This document shows positions 12,131-24,800 of a stretch of DNA of 64,000 nt, one piece after another. The DNA lies in contig CM069875.1 of NCBI GenBank assembly GCA_036172665.1, positions 13,348,001-13,412,000 of the forward strand, given 5' to 3'. The stretch is from Prosopocoilus inquinatus (lineage: Eukaryota > Arthropoda > Insecta > Coleoptera > Lucanidae). Positions within the stretch are counted from its first letter, which is position 1; each line of letters starts with the position of its first letter. A program made the position numbers and the translations under genes. The notes under the pieces were generated by a model. The model saw only the letters and a program-made list of their open reading frames with translations, did no database searches and was not told the DNA's origin.

Positions 12131-12224
12131 ATGGTAAAATAACAAACACAATTTTCAAAAAAGATTGTTAAAATCCAAAACTACACAGAAAATTTCGATT
12201 AAAAAACAATGAAAAATAAATTTT

Positions 12225-13126
12225 ATTAAGGAGTATGGCCTCCACGGTGGTTAATTACACGTCTTGAGGTAAAGGTACCCATTCTTCTGTCAAAAGCTCC
12301 CGAAATTTAAATCCGTTATGGATATCGCCCAAACGCGAAGCAATCTTTCTTTGAATCATGTCTTACACATGCTCAATTGGATTTAGATCTCGGGACAGTG
12401 TTTCAATTCCTTCGTTGTTTAACCAATTCGTCATAATTCCTGCGACATGTGGACGAACGTTGTCATGCATAAGACGAAAATTTTGACCAACAGTACCAGC
12501 AAATGGACGCACAATGAGCTGAAGAATATACAATAATGCTGAGCTCTCAGAAAACTATTCGGGAAAACGAGCTCCGTTCTACTGCCAGTAATTACTCCGG
12601 TCTAAACCATTACAATACCACCTCTGTAAGTGTGTACTTCTTGAAAGTGACTCAAACGTTCCACATTTCCGTATCGTCTCTACACTGTTGTCTGATGGCA
12701 ATGTGGATGAAATCCAAATCCGAACTCATCAGTGAACGACTGCAGCACAATCATTTTGATCCCAGTTTTGAAAATCTTGACACCAATTTAATCTTGCTGC
12801 GTGATTGAGTCTAGATAAGAGTGGACATCTGAACGGTCACCTAGAGCGAGGATCAGCTTCATAAAGACGACTTCTTACAGAATAACGACTAATTAACTTG
12901 GGGGCCTTATGTAACTCCGTGTAACCAACTCAGATGCTGTAATTGTGGGTTGTTTTCTAGCAGTTAGAACAAAAAATCTGTGCTGAGTTGTACGTAGTGC
13001 ATCCACATCCTGGATGTTGTTTGGCTGGAGTACCACTTTCCCTCCATAATCAACTGATGACACTTTGCGAAACACCTATTCGCTCAGCGACTTCAACTTG
13101 TCTCACGCCAGCTTGAAGAAGACCTA
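12225..13126 (-). pseudogene. Tc1-like transposase, degraded, interrupted after its first codons
   Basis: Read on the minus strand this is a Tc1-family transposase with several stops and frameshifts. It shows an N-terminal helix-turn-helix (AGVRQVEVAERIGVSQSVIS), a middle segment (ARLNWCQDFQNW), the second catalytic Asp region (LMHDNVRPHVAGIMTNWL) and the end region (LNPIEHV, QRKIASRLGDI, EEWVPLPQDV). Its start codon is separated from this body by the element at 13127-15301: the ATG at 15317-15315 and the next codons rejoin in frame once that insertion and one CTA are removed. The first ~20 residues therefore come from 15302-15317. It is inactive. Confidence 0.85.
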
Positions 13127-15301
13127 TGACCGGTTTCACAAAGCTTCGTTAAATTTTTAAATTCCGATTAACTCTGTAACGAATGATTAAATAGGAAAAC
13201 AACCGCATTTAATGATGATTAACTTAACGATGATTACTAAACGGCTCGCTCTCTAATCGGTCGTCAAATAGTCTTAATGCTCCGTTAAGTGTTTCACAAA
13301 GCTCGATTAAGAGATAACGCTTCGTTTACTTCTGTCTAATCAGGCGTTAGATTAATCGATAGAATTCCACTGATTAAAAAGTAACGAGTGAATTTTCCAT
13401 AGTTATTATCAAACTTTTTTGATATAAAAATTCCACACACATATCTAAAAAATAATTATATAATTTTATTTAAAAATGTAACTTACCTTAAATATGAAAA
13501 ATAATGACATTTCTGTACTTTTTACTCGCTTGGTTTATTGATTAAATGGGAATCTTCAGATACGGCCAATACAACATTCAGTTTTTTATCATCGCTTTTC
13601 GCTATTCTAGGTCTACCACTCCTTGGCAAATCTTTAACACTACCGGTTTGTTCAAAGCGTTTTAAGGTTTTTCCAACAACGGATTTAGAAATTTGATTTC
13701 TGTTTGGATGCGTGTCATTAAATAAATTACAAACGTCTTGTAAACTTCTGCGTCTATTTCCATAACCCAGCATCATAAGTATTTCAATTATTTCACGTTC
13801 ACTTAAACTCGCCATTGCTAATATTAACAGCAACAAATTGCAAATCGATGAGCGTACGATCCGTCTGAAGTAGTTAATTATTAAGATAGCCAGGGGATAG
13901 AAGGGTTCGTATCTCGAATAAATAGAAAGTACATTTTGTAAAAGTGTTATTTGATAGTCAAGCTCATTACTACTGTGTTTAATGGCCGGTTTCACAAAGC
14001 TTCGTCAAATATTTAAGTTCCGATTAACTCTGTAACGAATGATTAAATAGGAAAACAACCACATTTAACGATGATTAACTTAACGATGATTACTAAACGG
14101 CTCGCTCTCTAATCGGTCATCAAATAGTCTTAATGCTCTGTTAAGTGTTTCACAAAGCCCGATTAAGAGATAACGCTTCGTTTACTTCTGTCTAATCAGG
14201 CATTAGATTAATCGATAAAATTCCAGCGATTAAAAAGCAGCGAGTGAATTTTCCATAGTTATTATCAAGCTTTTTTGATATAAAAATTCTTCACATATAT
14301 CTAAAAAATATTTATAATTTTATTTAAAAATGTAACGTACCTTAAATATGAAAAATAATGACATTTCTGTACTTTTTACTCACTTGGTTTATTGATTAAT
14401 TTTTACGACACTATTTCGGAAATTATTTTCAAGAACAAACAATTCGAAATTATTTCAAAATGTCTGCAACCTCACTTTCTTCTATATGACGATAAAGAAA
14501 TGCGTCCTTAATGTAGGATTCATTTTATAAGAGACAGAAATAATCCTTTTAATGATTTGGATAATGAATTTAACGTTTCGCTTTTCCAAAGAAGTTATGG
14601 AACTCTTTGGTCCCACACTAGAACCTGCAACAAGCAAAAATAAATTTATTTTATGGTACAAATCAGTTGCTGATAAACTTACGTTATTATCCACTGAAAT
14701 ATTTCACCAGCTGATTCCTGATACTTTCAGAAACCATCGATACGTAGAATAATTCATCGTGTCACTCATCTTATTGCAAGGCAAAGCAAACAGTTAATTA
14801 AATTGCCAATAGAAGAAGCTCCGCAAGTTAACATTAGGCTTTTCTCATGTCATTGGCACCACAGATTGTACCCCATGTTAAAATTATTTCACCTGATGGT
14901 AATCCTGCTGAGCTGTGCCACAACAGAAAACGTGTCTTTGCAATATATGTTCAAGTAATTCAACTGCACTAAAGTTTCCTTCCTCCCTTTCTTTTTTCCT
15001 TTTTCATTTTTAAAAATCATTAACTGCACTAATGCGAAGAATTTCAAGATGTATTTATTTATTTTGAGTTTCTAACTTCACACTACCTGACCGCAGGCCT
15101 GACGCCATGACGACAGATTACTTTAAAGCGATGTCAAAGTTGCAATTTTTCGGTGTTGCTAAACGTAAACTCCAATTAGTTAATCAGAGATTAACATAAT
15201 AGTTTCTTGTTTTGTGAAACAGCATCAATTTTTTAACACTGCTTAAACTTAACGGTTGATTAGTTAATCAACGCTTTAAGAAAGCTTTGTGAAACCGGCC
15301 A
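13127..15301. mobile_element. Chimeric non-autonomous Harbinger-type element inside the Tc1 gene
   Basis: Its outer ends are the terminal repeat TGGCCGGTTTCACAAAGC (first base block mutated to TGACCGG at the left), flanked on both sides by CTA (13124-13126 and 15302-15304). Deleting the element and one CTA restores the Tc1 reading frame, so it is one insertion. Internally it holds a left half (13127-13545), then a fragment of a foreign transposase gene (13546-13982), then a second complete left end starting at 13983 and the rest of the element. The 13546-15301 part is an inverted match of 17813-19560, i.e. another element copy plus its flank. Confidence 0.8.
13546..13982 (-). pseudogene. Captured 5' fragment of the IS630/mariner-type transposase gene
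   Basis: On the minus strand this repeats the upstream region and first ~90 codons of the transposase gene at 19291-20370, beginning at MASLSEREIIEI and breaking at the SEDSHL position, where the reading switches into Harbinger-element sequence. It lies between two copies of the element's left end. It is a passenger, not a gene. Confidence 0.85.
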
Positions 15302-15317
15302 CTAGTTCTCTATTCAT
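15302..15317 (-). pseudogene. Start codon and first residues of the split Tc1 transposase
   Basis: Minus-strand ATG at 15317-15315 followed by AATAGAGAA, then the CTA target duplication. It continues in frame at 13123 after removal of the 13127-15301 insertion, giving an N-terminus MNRELGLLQAG typical of Tc1 transposases. Confidence 0.8.
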
Positions 15318-15357
15318 ATCGGCTAATGATAAATGTCGTTCAATTTAGAAACATTAA

Positions 15358-16678
15358 TGGCCGGTTTCACAAAGCTTTGTTAAAGCGTTGATTAACTAAT
15401 CAACCGTTAAGTTTAATCATTGTTAAAAATTTGATGCTGTTTCACAAAACAAAAAACTCTCTGATTAACTAATTGGAGTTTACGTTTGGCAACATCGAAA
15501 AATTGCCACTTTGACACCGCTTTAAAGTAATCTGCCGTCATGGCGTCAGCCCTGCAATCAGGTAGTGCGAGGTTAGAAACTCAAAATAAATACATACATC
15601 TTAAATTCTTCGCATTAGTGCAGTTAATGATTTTTAAAAATGAAAAAGGAAAAGAGAAAGGGAGGAAGGAAACTTTAGTGCAGTTGAATTACTTGAACAT
15701 ATGTGTATGGCAGACACATTTTCTGTTGTGGTACAGCTCAATGGGATTACCATCAGGTGAAATAATTTTAACATGGGGTACAATATGTAGTGCCAATGAC
15801 ATGAGAAAAGCGTAATGTTAACTTGTAGAGCTTCTTCTATTGGCAATTTAATTAACTGTTTGCTTTGCCTTGCAATAAAATGAATGACACGATGAATTAT
15901 TCTACGTATCAATGGTTTCTGAAAGTATAGGGAATCAGCTGTTGAAATATTTCAGTGGATAATAAGGTAAGTTTATCAGCAACTGATTTGTACCATAAAA
16001 TAAATTTATTTTTGCTTGTTGCAGGTTCTAGTCAGGTTCTAGTGTGGGACCAAAGAGTTCCATAACTCCTTTGGAAAAGCGATACGTTAAATTCATTATC
16101 ATCCAAATCATTAAAAGGATTATTTCTGTCTCTTATAAAATCAATTCTACCTTAAGGAGGCATTTCTTTATCGTCAGAGAAGAAAGTGAGGTTGCAGACA
16201 TTTTGAAATAATTTCGAATTGTTTGTTCTTGAAAATAATTTCCGAAATAGTGTCGTAAAAATTAATCAATAAACCAAGTGAGTAAAAAGTACAGAAATGT
16301 CATTATTTTTCATATTTAAGGAACGTTACATTTTTAAATAAAATTATAATTATTTTTTAGATATATGTGAGGAATTTTTATATCAAAAAAGTTTGATAAT
16401 AACTATGGAAAATTCACTCGTTACTTTTTAATCGCTGGAATTCTATCGATTAATCTAACGCCTGATTAGACAGAAGTAAACGAAGCGTTATCTCTTAATC
16501 GAGCTTTGTGAAACACTTAACGGAGCATTAACACTATTTGACGACCGATTAGAGAGCGAGCCGTTTAGTAATCATCGTTAAGTTAATCATCGTTAAATGC
16601 GGTTGTTTTCCTATTTAATCATTCGTTACAGAGTTAATCGGAACTTAAATATTTGACGAAGCTTTGTGAAACCGGCCA
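15358..16678. mobile_element. Non-autonomous Harbinger-type element, complete copy
   Basis: It begins TGGCCGGTTTCACAAAGC and ends with the inverse; TAA flanks both sides (15355-15357 and 16679-16681), the 3-bp TWA duplication of PIF/Harbinger elements. It is a 1321-bp reverse-oriented relative of the 13983-15301 sequence. The subterminal ~400 bp are rich in GATTAA/TTAATC motifs. The short open frames inside (15540-15815 and antisense) are not shared intact by the sister copies and match no nuclease or MADF domain I can recognise. Confidence 0.85.
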
Positions 16679-16681
16679 TAA

Positions 16682-17812
16682 ATTACTCACATATTTACAA
16701 ACAAAAACAATGGTTACTAAGCAATGCGTTATAGAAATCCAATAAATTAACTGAGCCAAGAATTCATTTTTTTTAATATTGTATTTATCAATAAAATGTG
16801 GTGTTATTTTTTACACGTGCTTTCAACAATGTAGCGCTAGGAATATTTTAATATGTAAGTACATTAAATGTTCAATGTAAAACCATACAATTTATTTTTA
16901 TGGTTTTTTTTTTTTAATTATCCCTAGACTTTTCCGATATGTATTTGTGAAGAGATTGTTGGTAAAAAAAAATTATCAGCAAATATAATAATAATTCAAT
17001 TAATAAAAGAACAGATTTTGTAAATTTGATCGATATATCTTGCAGTTTCCTAAGTTTATTAATTGAGATATAATAATCGGATACTTCCGTGTTCATTTAT
17101 TAGAAGAACTATACAGGCTGTTCCTAGACCGTCGTTTGAGACTTAAACGGCATATTTCTTAAGGCAAAAGAAAACGTTAAATCAGTAGCTATTTCTTCAA
17201 AACTGCGTATTAACTAATTTGGCAAAATATTCACTATCGCTTGAGAACTGCTGTTACAAACGCAGCTGCATATGGTCAGTTGAATATTACTTTAGGCGTT
17301 TACGATAATTGGAGCGCTCTATGGATCAAGGTAGAAAAGTAAGATAGCATTTAATGTAAGTAAGAGTGAAAGAATAGATTAACTGGTATACAGACAATTT
17401 AATAGTTGACTCTGCTTTCCATCCTTCTGTATACAGACCACAGAAATAACTGGGCACTACATATTGCTAACTTTTTTATTATTAAAGTTACAGATGCGGT
17501 TAAATTAGCAAACTAGTAGTACCTTTTGTCCCCATTGCAACGGTACAAAAAAAACACTTGAACATCGCGTTTACGAAATAAAGGGAAAAGAACACTTTTT
17601 TTTAGATGGAACACGATGCATATTATTTGACGAATCGGTAGAGAATAAAATTCTGAATTAAAATTGTTCTTTATCATTTTATCGGAAATTAATAATAAAG
17701 AAGATACTTTGATTTTTATAAATTTTTACAACAAAACATTTAAAAACCGTTTATGTATTGTTACGAATTTGGGGTTCACAAATTATAGTCGTTAAATTTC
17801 AGAACACTTTAA
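16682..17812. other. Spacer between two Harbinger-type elements
   Basis: It probably starts with the 5' flank of the Tc1 element. A/T-rich; a lone CAGGCTGTTCCTAGACC near 17114 resembles inverted-repeat element ends, but no partner is found. No coding sequence is recognised. Confidence 0.35.
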
Positions 17813-19123
17813 TTAACAATTTCACAAAGCCTTGTTAAAGCGTTGATTAACTAATCAACCGTTAAGTTTAATCATTGTTAAAAATTTGATGCTGTTTCAC
17901 AAAACAAAAAACTATTATATTAATCTCTGATTAACTAATTGGAGTTTACGTTTGGCAACATCGAAAAATTGCCACGTTCACACCACTTTAAAGTAATCTG
18001 TCGTCATGGCGTCAGGCTTGGAATCAGGTAGTGCGAGGTTAGAAACTCAAAATAAATAAATACATAGTAAATTCTTCGCATTAGTGCAGTTAATGATTTT
18101 TAAAAATGAAAAAGGAAAAAAGAAAGGGAGGAAGGAAACTTTAGTGCAGTTGAATTACTTGTGGTATTACTGTTGTGGTCAGCTCAGCGGGATTACCATC
18201 AGGTGAAAAATTTTAACATGGGGTACAATTTGTGGTGCCAAGGACATGAGAAAAGCCTGATGTTAACTTGCGGAGCTTCTTCTATTGGCAATTTAATTAA
18301 CTGTTTGCTTTGCCTTGCAATACGATGAGTGACACGATGAATTATTCTACGTATCGATGGTTTCTGAAAGTATCAGGAATCAGCTGGTGAAATATTTCAG
18401 TAGATAGTAAGGTAAGTTTATCAGCAACTGATTTGTACCATAAAATAAATTTATTTTTGCTCGTTGCAGGTACTAGTCAGGTTCTAGTGTGGGACCAAAG
18501 AGTTCCATAACTCCTTTGGATTAGCGATACGTTAAATTCATTATCATCCAAATCATTAAAAGGATTATTTCTGTCTCTTATAAAATGAATCCTACCTTAA
18601 GGAGGCATTTCTTTATCGTCAGAGAAGAAAGTGAGGTTGCAGACATTTTGAAATAATTTCGAATTGTTTGTTCTTGAAAATAATTTCCGAAATAGTGTCG
18701 TAAAAATTAATCAATAAACCAAGTGAGTAAAAAGTACAGAAATGTCATTATTTTTCATATTTAAGGTACGTTACATTTTTAAATAAAATTATAAATATTT
18801 TTTAGATATATGTGAAGAATTTTTATATCAAAAAAGCTTGATAATAACTATGGAAAATTCACTCGCTGCTTTTTAATCGCTGGAATTTTATCGATTAATC
18901 TAATGCCTGATTAGACAGAAGTAAACGAAGCGTTATCTCTTAATCGGGCTTTGTGAAACACTTAACAGAGCATTAAGACTATTTGATGACCGATTAGAGA
19001 GCGAGCCGTTTAGTAATCATCGTTAAGTTAATCATCGTTAAATGTGGTTGTTTTCCTATTTAATCATTCGTTACAGAGTTAATCGGAACTTAAATATTTG
19101 ACGAAGCTTTGTGAAACCGGCCA
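17813..19123. mobile_element. Non-autonomous Harbinger-type element with eroded left end
   Basis: Same orientation and organisation as 15358-16678 and about the same length. The right end is intact (GCTTTGTGAAACCGGCCA); in the left end the first ~7 bases are mutated and only TTTCACAAAGCC is clear. The right flank is the upstream region of the transposase gene at 19291; the same element-flank junction is found inverted at 13982/13983. Confidence 0.8.
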
Positions 19124-19290
19124 TTAAACACAGTAGTAATGAGCTTGACTATCAAATAACACTTTTACAAAATGTACTTTCTATTTATTCGAGATACGAA
19201 CCCTTCTATCCCCTGGCTATCTTAATAATTAACTACTTCAGACGGATCGTACGCTCATCGATTTGCAATTTGTTGCTGTTAATATTAGCA

Positions 19291-20370
19291 ATGGCGAGTT
19301 TAAGTGAACGTGAAATAATTGAAATACTTATGATGCTGGGTTATGGAAATAGACGCAGAAGTTTACAAGACGTTTGTAATTTATTTAATGACACGCATCC
19401 AAACAGAAATCAAATTTCTAAATCCGTTGTTGGAAAAACCTTAAAACGCTTTGAACAAACCGGTAGTGTTAAAGATTTGCCAAGGAGTGGTAGACCTAGA
19501 ATAGCGAAAAGCGATGATAAAAAACTGAATGTTGTATTGGCCGTATCTGAAGATTCCCATTTATCAACCAATCAATTAGCGGCCAATCACAATATTTCAC
19601 AGTCATCGGTCGTTTCAATTTTAAAAAGAGAAAAGTATAAACCTTATAAGGTACAACTTCTACACGAGTTGACGGAAGATGATTTTGATAGGAGACTACA
19701 ATTTTGTGAAGAAATGTCAAATATTTGCAATAATAATGCAAATTTCGTCAACAATATTATTTTCTCTGACGAGGCTACCTTTTGTCTTATCAGTGAAGTA
19801 AACAGACATAATTGCAGATATTGGTCATCGGAAAATCCTTTTTGGTTTATGGAGCACCATACGCAGTACCCCCAAAAGGTTAATGTTTGGGTTGGCATTC
19901 TAGGAGGTCATATTATCGGTCCCTTTTTCATCAATGACAATTTAACTTCGGCTCTGTATTTGCAGTTATTGCAAAATGAAATTATACCTGCTTGTGCTAC
20001 GCTGTATCCAGATGAAAACAATGAACACCTTCCCAATAACAGTATCTGGTTCCAGCACGATGGCGCCCCACCACGTTATGGTGTCACTGTTCGTCAATAT
20101 TTGGATAACGTCTTTCCAAACAGATGGATTGGGAGACGATGAAGTATTGAATGGCCAGCTCGTTCGCCTGATTTAAGCCCTTTAGATTTTTTTCTTTGGG
20201 GATACGTAAGAAACAAGGTTTACAAAGATAAGCCCAACGATGTCGAAGATTTAAAAATCCGAATTACCAGAACGATAGAAAAAATTCCCCGACAATTTTT
20301 ACAAAAGTCTATTCAGGGTTTTGTAAATCGATTGGGTCATTGTCAAATTAGAAATGGAGAACAATTTTGA
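19291..20370 (+). pseudogene. IS630/mariner-superfamily transposase, one premature stop
   Basis: The ATG at 19291 (MASLSEREIIEI) is preferred over the upstream ATG at 19111, which reads through a neighbouring element's terminal repeat. Order: an N-terminal helix-turn-helix region, an arginine motif (PRSGRPRIAKSDDKK), a second helix-turn-helix (QLAANHNISQSSVVSIL), then the DDE/D core: first Asp about residue 160 in IIFSDEATF, second about 257 in WFQHDGAPP, third about 294 in SPDLSPLDFFLWGY. There are 36 residues between the last two. The frame is continuous to the TGA at 20368-20370 except for a single TGA at 20140-20142, which cuts off the third catalytic residue. The gene would make ~358 residues without it. 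A recent loss of function is likely. Confidence 0.85.
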
Positions 20371-20479
20371 AACGGCCGCGGATTTGCTTATAAACAATTC
20401 GTGATTGATTTTCGATTGTGGAACAAATTACAAATGACAGACAAATATTGTTTTTCGTAGAAGTTCTAGTAACGCCGGA

Positions 20480-20483
20480 AACG
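20480..20483. repeat. Target-site duplication AACG (left) of solo LTR 1
   Basis: AACG directly before the LTR; the same four bases follow it at 21869-21872. Confidence 0.8.
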
Positions 20484-21868
20484 TGCTACCTACCTTTACA
20501 GGTATCGCAAGTGATAGCCGTGACAGACGTTTCGGCGTCGCCGGCCAGCCCCAGTGGGATAGGGTGGGTAAAAATAAAATAAATTAAATCTGAGCTAACA
20601 TACAATACCAATAAAACAAAATAAAGGCGCCACTTAATTTCTTTTGGGCTATGGGGAACCGCGGGGAAAAATCAAGAAAACCACGACTCATCCAAGATAC
20701 AATTCAAATACAGTTTTATTAAATGCAAAGAAATTATAAAATAAACATCATTTCAGTGAAACGCAAAACAGAATATTAAACTAGTATACACTGAGACAAA
20801 ATCGCAAAGGTAACGTAATTAAGATCTAAATCTAGCCGCAACAGCGCTAATTACATTTCTCATACCTGAATACGCTTAAAGTAAACACATCGGTGTCTTT
20901 AAAAATAACAGGAACGGTACGCAAAAATGTCAAACGGCGAACCCAAATCAAATCAACCCGCAATGCGTAAATACACGCCGTTATCCGGTAGGAATGCTCG
21001 TAAAATAAAACAAGAATAACGAAAGGCAGGCAAACCTTTTCCCTGCGCGATTCGCACGGCGATCGTCGTGGTGGGCGGCTCCAAGGGGGTTCGCTAGGAC
21101 TCACGGGACCGTGCAGATGCGGTGAACGGCCACAAATACCGTGAATTCGGGACGAAGACGGCACAGAGGTAAAGGGTACCCCTGAACTAAAGCCTGTAAG
21201 GAAGGAAGATACGCGATAGAAAGTGTCGAAGCGAAACAGAACAAACAACGACTCGCCTGTCCGCGGAACTACTTGGAAGGGAACAGGCGTAGACAATACG
21301 AATGTATTATAATTTTCTTGTGCAACAGGTTAATCTAGCAATAAAAGCTGATGTTGAATCCCCCAACAATAATTTTTGGGCGAAAACACACACAAAGAAA
21401 ACACACCAACACGAGACGTATTGTTGCACCGAGAAGTACGAGGACAATTCTGTTCTGAAAAGTCGCTTCGCGCAGGCGAACGGAAAAGAGAGGGGGTTAA
21501 AACAGGAAGAGATAGGGTGCCTCCGCCAACCGTGACAGAATCTTACGTCAACGAGGACCAATGGGCTTAAAGACCAGGGTTCAATTTCTGTAAAGCTAAC
21601 GTGGGAAAGAAATCGCTGATTTCACAATATGTTGCAATAATGCGTAAATCAAAAAGGCTAAATAAAGAATCTATGCGACCGGAAAATTAACTTTCAAAAC
21701 CCCAACTTTTCCTTATCCTAACTTTTACAGGAAAACAAATAACACTGGGGAAATACTTTGAAAGCAAATCGGCGGAACGCAAAAAGTTCGCCGGGCGGTC
21801 TGCGAAAATATTTCACGGGGAGCAATATACAGGGTGATTCGGGGTCGGACAGAAATTGAACGGTAACA
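20484..21868 (-). mobile_element. Solo LTR, family 1, copy 1 (1385 bp)
   Basis: It begins TGCTACCTACC and ends GGTAACA (TG...CA), with AACG on both sides. The minus orientation (starting TGTTACCGTTC) is suggested by the TGTTAC start. Related end to end to 41071-42101 but ~350 bp longer in the middle. It lies in the 3' flank of the mariner-type transposase gene. No internal retroelement sequence remains, as expected after LTR-LTR recombination. Open frames within (for example 20847-21296) are not conserved in the second copy. Confidence 0.85.
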
Positions 21869-21872
21869 AACG

Positions 21873-24800
21873 GTTGCGACGGGTCGTTGCAGGTTTACAA
21901 GAGGCAATAAATTTTAAGTACAAAACACTTTAGTAACAGCAGGCTATTGCCGAGTTTTAAAATGTATTCGCCTTGTTTCATTTTTGTGAAGGAGTGTCAG
22001 TCATGCTTTAATAGGAAAAGGGCCGTTTATATAAGATGAGATGATTTTCAAAATCACTGTGGGGTCTGGTTGTTTTTGGAAGGCGATAACTTTAGAACGA
22101 ATGTTAACTTTCGCAAGGGAAACAATAAATCAATCACTTGTAAAACGAGTGCATGTTCAAAATTTTAAAAGAAAAGAAACAGGCTTCGAGATGGGACATT
22201 TACGGTGAGTTATGCGTGTAAATTTTTTAGTGGGGTGTTTTCTAAAAGGAGGAGTGGACGGGAACTTTTCGAAAACGGTATCGATTGGTCGGGGGTGTTG
22301 TCAAGCCCTTTTCGAAAATCGGGTGGGGCTTACTAACGAGGGTGGAAAGGGGAAAAGTTATTTTAAAGAAGAGAGTCAGATTTTGTCATCTGAAAAGACC
22401 GGTTGAATACCAAACGCCGAGTTGCAATTTTGAATTTAGTAGTTTGTCTTAAGTAAGTTGTGTTCCATAATCGTGTTTTTCAGTAATCATTACGGGTGTA
22501 GCTTCAAGTGTTTGAAAGGCATTTTAATAAATTTTTGCTTTCGCACGCGGGCTCGACGCGAGTGGTTTTAACAGAGTGAGTGGTGCGCAAATTAGTCAGA
22601 CTTGGACAGTTAGATAAAGGTCATTTAATCATTATTGCTTCGCCGCATTTTTGGTGGTTTTAATTGATTCCAAACCCTTTTAATCGAGTCATAATTGTAG
22701 ACAGAGAGCTTTGAAATTCAAAAATCAAGTTCGCATTCGAGTCAGTTTGAATTTACATAATTAAACACACAGTTGGTTGACGTTCCCAATCTTGCATTAT
22801 AAATTAATAGTATTTTAATTGTTGAATTGTCATATTTAAGTTTAAATCAGTGTATGTCACTGGGTTCGTCGGAGTACGCGTTCTGCGACTTGATCAACCA
22901 AAGTAGTTAACTTTACCACTAACCTACTGAAATCTCCAGTCTAGTGTACCAACTGTAGAAGTGTTTCTGTCACCTTTGGAAACCCTCGTATCATTTAGTG
23001 ACCTCGCTCACAACTGGGATCTGAGTGATTACGAGAGTTGTCCCAGTTTGAATCCCTGGTCGAAAGGCAAGTTATATCTGCCGACTAATTAAGTGTGGCC
23101 AGCACTAATTTATCACCAGAAATCAAGGCCAAGTTAATTTCCAGTACGAATTTCTTACAAATTCCGATGCCAAAGATACTGAAACGAAACTAAGCGCTCA
23201 ACTCACGAAACGAGCATTTTTCCAAACCCATGGGTTTTACCAGGTGGGGTTTATTAGCTGAGATATATTGCGGGAGAATATAGAGGATTGACTTTGCGAC
23301 CGCTGGACTTAAGCACCCATAGTGTACGGTCATTATGAGCGGTCAATCGGGTCCACCAAGTGGGTAACAGCTTTAGGCGACGAAAGTATACAGGGGGAAA
23401 ATAACCGAGAGTCACTGTACCTCAACCCCTTTACCTGGTTTCGAGTAGAAAAAGTTCCTGGCCAGAAGAATTAATTAACCTAGCTTTAGGAGGGGTCCCA
23501 AGGGGACATCCGTGAAAAACTAAAACCGATCACTGTGTATACCTCTGAAAATTGATCACTAAGAACCGCTTCTCGTATCTCCCACTTTTCCCCAAACATC
23601 TCACTAATTAGACTGTAGACTCACGTGTCACGCTGTACATTAGTTGATTTGGCCAGAGTGTTGTTTTAGAGTACGATCTTAAGTGGCAATCACTGTACCT
23701 AAACAGAGTTCAATAGAGAAAGTATTTTGATTGGCAATCAAATCGAGGACAAAGTCCCGTGAAAATTATTGTGCTGAGCGAACTCGATTCCACCAGAAAT
23801 TGTGGTTGAGACCGCTATATCGCAACGATATTCGAGAGTGAAATCTGTTAGCTGAGTCCTACTGCATTGCTCGCAACTGCTATAATTGGTAATCGCTGTA
23901 TTGACGTATAAATTCACGGGGGTTTTTACGCTCATTTACCAGATTCCTAGGGGGGGCTGGTAACGAAGTTTTTTCACCTCGTCTTCTTTTTCTCAATAAA
24001 CGAAGCACATTAAATTTAATATCTCGCATTTTTATTTTAACGTACTTAGTTCCTTAAATCTCTCAAATTTATTGTGCGACCGCGCCAACAACGAGTCTTG
24101 AGTTACGTCACAGGTAAGGTCCGACAAATTTAGACGATCAGGACTTTTATTGAAGTAAATAAAACACATAGCCGGTTAGTTCAGTAAATCTATTTACAAG
24201 GCAGAAGTTAAATTTTGACGGCTTCTGAATTACGTGTCAATTAGAGTAATTTCTTTTCCATTGTGTTGAGACAGTTTGCTGTAATTGGTTGTTCCGTTTA
24301 ACAACAAAATCAGTGACGTGTCGGCGCGTTACAATTTGAACACTTACTTTAATTTAGTTAGTTATTAATTTGTTTTTAATGATAAGATTGTGATTGATAA
24401 GTTTATTGCAAATAAACGAGTCTAGTTACCGTGTTAATTAATTCTGCTAATTTAATAGATCTTTAATATTTGAAATTTAAGGCACTTTTTCTCATTTTTT
24501 TTCAAACGTAACATACTGAACATTGTATACCGTTGAAAAGATAATAGAATGAACTATCGAAATCAATAATCAGAAATATAGGTTGTCGTTTCAAACAAAT
24601 ATCGATGACGTCGTAACTTAAAAACAATTGAAGAAAAAAAAATGCAAGTATCCTCAAATGTAGATAATAATTTCATAACAAACTTTTGTATTGAACATAA
24701 TTTCCTAAAATTAATATTAACGACAACAAGTCGCCGTCTCCATACTTTTAACTAAGCCTGTATAAGTAAAGATACGCCGTCTCCATGTAAACGTAGGTCG

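Noticed and set aside
15540..15912. Harbinger nuclease or MADF genes inside the TGGCCGG elements
   Set aside because: Frames differ between copies, are short and lack catalytic motifs; the elements are non-autonomous.
20847..21296. 149-codon antisense frame in solo LTR 1
   Set aside because: Lies wholly in the LTR and is not kept in the second copy.
22212..22406. Gly-rich 64-codon frame
   Set aside because: Short, no homology pattern, no neighbouring signals.
24080..24094. Primer-binding site suggesting another LTR element at 22-24 kb
   Set aside because: No LTR ends, target duplication or gag/pol nearby.
24733..24792. Repeated CGCCGTCTCCAT as a regulatory element
   Set aside because: Two short occurrences only; no supporting context.
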